DNA of 64,000 nucleotides from Papio anubis (taxonomy: Eukaryota > Chordata > Mammalia > Primates > Cercopithecidae), in contig NC_044977.1 in assembly GCF_008728515.1 (NCBI RefSeq), positions 3,991,501 through 4,055,500 of the forward strand. The letters are read 5' to 3'. The notes under the pieces are model-generated. The model saw nothing but the letters and a program-made list of their open reading frames with translations. It ran no database searches and was not told the DNA's origin. Both the position numbers and the translations under genes were made by a program. Shown here piece after piece: positions 58,101-64,000 of this stretch. Every line of letters begins with the position of its first letter. Position 1 is the first letter of the stretch.

Positions 58101-60967
58101 ACTGTACTTTATGTATTTGCTGTTCCTAGTACCCCACTCTCTATGAAGTTGATATAAATAAGCAGAAATTCCTTTAATCTTGAAAGGTATCTCGCCTTTT
58201 AGTAGATATAGATAGCTGAAAAAATCTCAGATTTCCTCAGAATTTCAGCAGCAAATACAGTATGCCAATACTGGGTTGTCACTTGATAAAGAAAACATAC
58301 ATGCCCAATGTCACAGCTTAAAAAGTTCTAAATTAATTTCATCCCCTCTCATATATCATCTATAACTCTGTTTTATTATATCATTTCTGACCTTCAATGT
58401 TAACCTTGATTGACAATAAGGAGAACTGTAAAAGGTGAAACATTTGTAAACCAACTATGACAAACTGATAATTTAAAAATAAACCACATTTTAATATTAG
58501 TATTTATAATTACACATATCAAAGTTATATACCTTTTAAACATGACTACAAATTTTTTTGGTGTTAAAACTATATAGAATTTCCATGTATTTTATGTAAT
58601 CATTTCTCTTGTTAATTTTCAATAGCATAAGCCATAATAAGACTTAATTTCAGTCACTTCAAATTGTTTCCGGTTAAAAATCATGACTTTACTGATTTTT
58701 GAAAAATTTCTATATGAAGCCATTTAATGAAAACCTTCATATAGCAAGTTCTCTTCCAATAAAAACACTATAATTTGGCATGGTTACCTTTTTTAATGAT
58801 TGAAACTCTTCATAGACTATATAAAGAATAATATGAAATAAAGTGCTATTTTAGGACTTTTTAAAAATTGGATAAAATTCTAAAGTACATAAGAAATAGC
58901 TAATCAAATGTTGACCATATGGAAATGTTTTACATATTAGATATATTTTCAATTTTTATTAAATTGTTTCCATAGTGCATTTTATTTGAGAATTGTTGAA
59001 ATTTCATTCTTAATGAATAGCCATGTAATATTCCTTGGTTTGAATATTTGTATTATGTTCATTTCATTCTTAATGTAAGGTTCTTTTTTTCCCAATTCTT
59101 TAGGAAATTTTAGTCTTTTGCTTTTTCTTTACAACTAACTTTTAACAGAGGGTCAGATTGCCGGCTAGATCCACTATGTAATTCTCACAGCATGACTTGG
59201 CCTAGCTCCAGGGAATGAAGTCGGCCTCTGGCTGAGGGAAAGTCAGAGGTTATGACTAAAAGGCTTGCTTCAAAGCCCACACTCTGACATGCACAGAAAT
59301 TCATATAAAGCTAATTAAAATTCCTATATGAAGTAAAAGGTTACATACTGAATCATAATTAAGACTAGTTAGTACATATCTACTTAAGAACAATCTCACT
59401 TAGAAAAAAATGCTGTATTTGTTTAATATTGACTGTTTCCAATCCTTGGAAAAGCAATATTTCAGTAAAATTAGAGCAAATTAAGAGGTTATTTTGTGTT
59501 TATATCCATCCAATTGCTGTATTTTTCTCATTTCTGACTGCCTAAAGCTTATACACATAATTTGCTCTTCATTTTGCTTTGCATCATTGTTGAAACTGTG
59601 TCGTTTTATTATATGAGGGAAGGAGATTGGAAAGAAAAAAGCTATGCACACTAACTGTTTGCCACTAGAAAAGAAAGGCTGGCATTTGGCTGTCTGCTAA
59701 CTAATTAAATATCACTGAGTCCACAGGCTAAATATGCATCAGTTGATGATTTGGTAGATTTTACTGTTGCATATGTAGATTTAATTATAGAGTGATTGAA
59801 ATTAATAAAGTGGCAGTACCTCCCAGAAACATATTTTATGGCCCATGATTTCTCTATGAAAGATCTTGCTAACCATTGACCTTTACATAATGTTTTACTT
59901 TGCTAAATTCATTAGAGAGATAATTATATTGCAAATTAACAAGCATTCACCTGTGTATTATCCACATTGATGATTCTCCAGTTGATGCAAAGTTAACGTT
60001 TTGTTTCTTCGTCTACTAGGTGCTAAGGATCTTTCCCTAACAATCACGGTTTTGAGAAATCTTTACTACATTATCATACACACTGTAACCCAGGAAATGC
60101 TATACTTTTTCCTCTAGGATTTATACAAACACAGGTGTTTTCTCACAATCATCGTCCCTAAATGAAGGGAGGGGAGATATGATTTCCTAATTATGTTTGT
60201 TTTTTAAATATTAAGAGTCATAATTAAAAATCAAATATTGAGGACACTGTATTTGGCCAAAATCACATTTATCTGATTCCTATGTAATGATATAGTCACC
60301 TATTGAATATTCATTCTAATACAACAAAAGTGACATATATGATCAAAATTAATGTTTACTCATAAACACTTATATTTTAATTTGGTATTCATTTCATTCA
60401 TTTTGTAGTATCTACAAAGCAAGTTTCACCCCCTCTCCACTTGGGAGCCAATAAAAGAAAAATGAACCCAGAATGAATGGATTGGTGTATCAAGAGCTAA
60501 TAGGTAAGTAGATTTCATCTGAGAATGCTTTCTTTTCATTTCATTTCCTTAGAGTGAATATAAAAGCATCAGATCTCTAACATCTGGCAGAAACATGTAC
60601 CAAAAGTTCTGTTCTTTGAAGTAATGGTTGTTGAAACTGTAATTTGTAATCACTGTGAAAATGTCTGTTTACTGTATTTCAAAGTTGAGCCATTTCCTTT
60701 TCTACATTGTAGTCAGCAAACTTGCTAGAAGGGTGATTTTAAAATAACAGTGATAGTCCTTTTCATATAATTGCCCCACTTTAATACATCTCTGTCTCTT
60801 GTGGAATGAAATTTTGACATCGGATATTAATGAAAGAAAGTAATATTTTTTAAAAGTGTGTATGTGAAGGCAGAATGTTTGAGTGAGTATGATTTTTTCT
60901 AAATGAAATGCTTAGAAAGACACAAGACAATTAATTATATGGTATTTTAATGGGATGTCCCTGTTTT
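55101..60967. other. Long repeat-poor stretch with candidate conserved segments
   Basis: No confident interspersed repeat. 55.26-55.52 kb may be another degraded LTR I cannot name. 56.10-56.43 kb resembles an mRNA 3' end, with AATAAA at 56404-56409. 56.80-57.20 kb and 59.64-60.01 kb are well-mixed, TAAT-rich and lack repeat texture, so they are candidate conserved enhancers. TG-rich low complexity lies near 58000-58040. Confidence 0.4.
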
Positions 60968-61142
60968 GCAACAAAAGGTCTGCATCGGAATCATCTATGT
61001 AAAGCATGTAAAGTATGTCCCTGAGCTCCTGGATCTATGTACCGACTCAGATTCTCTAAGACTTGGATGGGGCCTGGGTATTTAAATTTTAAAAAGCCAA
61101 ACTAGGTGATTTGGTGCTAATCCCTGATTAGGAGCCACTGGA
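60968..61142 (+). mobile_element. MER5A hAT MITE
   Basis: Forward order: 'tctgcatcggaatcatctat', 'gactcagattctctaagact', 'tggatggggcctgggtattt', 'ccaaactaggtgatttggtg' and 'taggagccactgg'. MER5A is a non-autonomous Charlie-type DNA transposon. Confidence 0.75.
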
Positions 61143-61237
61143 TTAAAGTAAGGGAGAGATGAAGCAATAAAATTACCCAATGCTATCTATCCTGAAACAT
61201 CCTAGATGCTGTAAGGAGTCTGTAATTCCTGCCATAT

Positions 61238-61266
61238 TCAAAAAACAAAACAAAACAAAATAAAAA
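61238..61266. repeat. (AAAAC)n A-rich repeat
   Basis: Short run of CAAAA units followed by TAAAAAG. Confidence 0.85.
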
Positions 61267-61572
61267 GCAGTACATATTGAGTAGGCACAAATATCAGCCA
61301 GCCCTATACTTCAGGATAGACTGATGTTATGCAAATATTCTAAATTGTGACATGAGAATATAATACAGATGAAGACCCTAGCATACCCAAATAGTATAGG
61401 AATTATAACCTCTGCCTAAACGATTTCCAAAGTGTGTTTTGTAATAAAATTCAGCCTTGAGAATATACAAATCATATCTGTTCAGCTGTTTTGAAAGTAA
61501 GTATGTAGGTGAAATAAGGTTTTTTATCATAGGAAATTTCTAGGAGGTGGGGGAGAATAGAAACTGAAACAA

Positions 61573-61911
61573 ATGTCATCGTGCATTACCTAGTCGTGGG
61601 GATTCTTTCTGAGGACTGAGTTATTATATGATTTCTCAGTTATGGGAACAACATTGCATGAATTTCCAGCAAACCTAGAGGGTGGTCTATATACCATATA
61701 GCTGAGGTAGTTATTAGTCTACACCCTCTAGGTTTGTGTATACAAAACTGTACAGTAGGTTACTATACTGAATACTATAAATAATTGTAATGCATTAATA
61801 CATATTTGTGTATGTAAACATATCTAAACATAAAAATATAGAATTATAATCTTATGGGGCTACTATCATATATGTAGTCAATTGTTGATTAAAATATGCT
61901 GTGCATGACAG
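61573..61911 (+). mobile_element. Tigger-type MITE with perfect internal hairpin
   Basis: It begins with 'tgtcatcgtgcattaccta' (degraded terminus) and ends 'ctgtgcatgacagta'. Internal landmarks are 'gtacagtaggttactatact', 'gaatactataaataattgta', 'taaacatatctaaacataaa' and 'ataatcttatggggctacta'. This fits a palindromic Tigger-derived MITE family. A 15-bp perfect inverted repeat lies at 61670-61684 and 61722-61736. Confidence 0.75.
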
Positions 61912-62479
61912 TATTTAAATTTGAGACTAGGTCATTAGAATATAAACACCATATATATCACATATAAAAATTACACAATTTAAAAAATATATTAATGTAT
62001 TTTATTTAAAATTATTTTCTTAAATTGTTATTTTATGATAAGGAAATAGAATAGCTATTCCTTAGACACATCAAACAGGAAAGGATTTTGAATAAAAATT
62101 CTTCCATGACTATATATACCAAATCTTGTTGTCTCTTCCCATTCTCAGCCAAAAGCGTTTAAAAAAAGTTCTAGTTTTACGGTTTATGAGTCTCAAATTT
62201 GAGTCCATTTCCATTTTCTGTGCTCCCTTGCTGCTCTATGAAAATCTCTAACTATGAGAAAAAACTTCCTTTATTCAAAATGCACCAGGCACTTTTGGCC
62301 ACCTTATTTCACTTTTAAGAAACAGTTGACAAACTATTTTTCTTTGACATTCTTGACACTGTGTTTTCCTCTTGCTTTTTTCTACTTTCAGATTCCAATC
62401 ATCATTTACAAGATTATGTTCCTAATGACCTTATCCTGGGTGTTTTTTATACTTTATTTCAGTTTAAGTGATCCTCCTT
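61912..62479. other. Unique AT-rich DNA, nothing recognised
   Basis: No repeat or gene recognised. The 75-residue open frame at 62254-62481 is a hydrophobic AT-driven frame without a domain. Confidence 0.45.
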
Positions 62480-63890
62480 GATTGGCTTACATTTTCAGGT
62501 TTTAAAGTGCAATGTGTATGCTAAAGACTCCCAATCCCTTTCTCTTTGCCATATCTCAATCATGCGCTTTAGACCTATAACTATCCATTAAACAGCATTA
62601 TTTCCAAAACCCAAATTATCATCTATACCACCATAGCAGCCCCCAAAATAACTAACCAAAGATTTCCTATTCTATGAATTGAATCTTCTATCAAATTACT
62701 TGCTTCAGATACCCGAGTGTCATTCTCAATTATTTTCCATCCCCAGTCGATAAATCCGCAAGGGCTACACTTTTTACTTGCTAAAACTTTGGAATCATTT
62801 CACCATCTTTTGTTGTTTCGTCTAGATTAGACTATCATTTCCTCTGCACAGATAACAAGCACCCAATTATCTTCTTATCTTCTGTTTCCCATTAACCATA
62901 CAGTTAGAAAAACTTTCTCATATGCAAATATAATCTAATTTCCCTTGTTATTGAGATATTGTTGTAGGATAACAAAATTAGATATTGTTGTTAGGACGTA
63001 GGATGACAACATTTTCCCTTGTGAGAAAAATTCAAACACTGAGTAACCTAGAAGAAAGCTACACAAACTCACCTCTTCTCAGTCTAATCTTTCACTATAC
63101 TTCTCTCTCTTTTTTACCCCTCTCAGACCCCACTCACCCATGTAAGCCGTCAGTGCTAAAGATGGGCTGAATTGGATTTAAATCCTTAAGTGGGCCGGGC
63201 GCGGTGACTCACACCTGTAATCTCAGCACTATGGGAGGCCGAGGCAGGCGGATCACGAGGTCAGGAGATCGAGACCATTCCAGCTAACACGGTGAAACCC
63301 CGTCTCTACTCTAAATACAAAAAATGAGTCGGGCGCGGTGGCGGCGCCTGTGGTCCCAGCTCCTCGGGAGGCTGAGGCAGGAGAATGGCGGGAACCCGGG
63401 GGGTGGAGCTTGCAGGGAGCCAAGATGGCGCCGCTCACTCCAGCCTGGGCGACAGAGCCAGACTCTGTCTCAATTAAAAAAAATTAAAATAAAAAATAAA
63501 AATAAAAAAAATCCTTAAGTGGACTTAGTCTTTCTCACCTCCAGACTATTTCCTTTCTCATTCCTCTGGCTCCCACCATCCTCTTCACTTCAGGTTTAGG
63601 TCTGGATGTCAGTTTTTCCAAACATTCTCCATGACTAACCACAATCATGGTATAGGAGTGTCTTTGCTGCACTATCATTCTCTGTAGTTACACTATCATT
63701 ATTTATCACATTGCTTTGGGTTGTCTGTTATCTTCCTGTATTTCCCACTATTGTGTACTTTTCTTGAAAGTAGAATCCATGGCTACGTTGTTCTCACAAG
63801 TGCCAAATTCTTAGACATTTTCTCCCTTTCATAACACTGTTCTGGTTTATTACCTTATGATAAGATCCACTCTCATCACCATCATACAAT
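62480..63890 (+). mobile_element. L2 LINE, interrupted by an Alu
   Basis: The left part (to 63192) shows pyrimidine-rich L2 ORF sequence: 'ccatatctcaatcatgcgct', 'cgagtgtcattctcaattat' and 'gattagactatcatttcctc'. The right part (63509 onward) has the L2 3' region: 'ttatttatcacattgctttg', 'gtctgttatcttcctgtat' and the degenerate 'gaaagtagaatccatggc' (from 'gaatgtaagctccatgag'). The Alu at 63193-63508 splits it. No coding frame survives. Confidence 0.65.
63193..63508 (+). mobile_element. AluY-derived SINE inside L2
   Basis: Forward full-length Alu: 'ggccgggcgcggtgactcac' to 'cagagccagactctgtctc' plus an A-rich tail. It shares non-standard positions with the Alus at 9255, 16914 and 43591: 'gtggcggcgcctgtggtccc', 'gctcctcgggaggctgag', 'ggcgggaacccgggggg' and 'gcgccgctcactccagcc'. 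A perfect target duplication, aaatccttaagtgg, occurs at 63180-63193 (overlapping the first Alu base) and 63509-63522. Confidence 0.96.
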
Positions 63891-63898
63891 CCCCCATC

Positions 63899-64000
63899 TT
63901 TTTTTCTTTTTTTTTTTTTTTTAAAGACAAAGTTCACTCTCTCACCCAGACTGGAGTGCAATAATGCGATCTTGGCTCACTGCAACCTCCACCTCCCGGG
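63899..64000 (-). mobile_element. Alu, reverse strand, cut by the window end
   Basis: A T-run (about 63900-63922), then 'ctctcacccagactggagtg' and 'ctcactgcaacctccacctc'. The 'gcaacctccacctcccggg' form suggests AluS or AluJ rather than AluY. It continues beyond the window. Confidence 0.92.

Noticed and set aside
1..64000. Bacterial-type systems: CRISPR arrays, operons, phage, defence islands
   Set aside because: No regular spaced repeats, no long coding frames, no ribosome-binding sites, and dense primate SINE/LINE/LTR content. The window is vertebrate nuclear DNA.

Overview
This window reads as primate nuclear DNA from a gene-poor, AT-rich part of a chromosome. The evidence is the repeat content: several AluY-derived elements plus AluS and AluJ copies, primate-age L1 3' ends, MSTA/THE1-type MaLR LTRs, and a solo LTR of the HERV-K (HML-2) LTR5 type. 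That LTR group and AluY point to a catarrhine (Old World monkey or ape). I cannot name the species. Four Alus share non-standard AluY positions that could help decide it. I see no protein-coding gene, no tRNA or rRNA gene, no CRISPR array and no bacterial or plasmid feature. The open frames present are chance frames or remnants inside transposons.

Layout. 1-5.6 kb is mostly unique AT-rich DNA with simple repeats and one MIR. 5.6-7.8 kb holds MIRs and two opposed MLT1-type LTRs, one of them split by a MaLR LTR. 9.2-11.9 kb holds an AluY, an internally deleted Alu, an L1 3' end and an MLT1. 15-18 kb is an old reverse-strand L1 carrying a mosaic Alu. 19-23.4 kb is a patchwork of MIR, LTR, L2, L1, a small DNA transposon and an AluJ. 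23.4-29.2 kb is nearly repeat-free. 29.2-31.1 kb is an LTR split by an L1PB-like element, followed by a hAT MITE and a 1,011-bp LTR5 solo LTR with a perfect 6-bp target-site duplication. 34.5-38.9 kb is an old reverse-strand L1M carrying two later insertions: a processed retrocopy with a perfect 17-bp duplication, and a MaLR LTR. 38.9-46.2 kb holds three more Alus, an MLT1B-like LTR, an L1 ORF1 fragment, and a nearly full-length Tigger1 that itself carries an AluY and a short L1. 46-60.9 kb is mostly unique DNA with two MLT1 LTRs. 61-64 kb has a MER5A, a Tigger-type MITE, an L2 split by an AluY, and an Alu cut by the window end.

There is no operon or pathway. The organisation is layered transposition: Alu in L1, Alu and L1 in Tigger1, LTR in LTR, LTR and retrocopy in L1, Alu in L2. 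The possible functional content is some repeat-free, TAAT-rich stretches that could be conserved regulatory DNA, and the LTR5 promoter. Neither can be confirmed from sequence alone.
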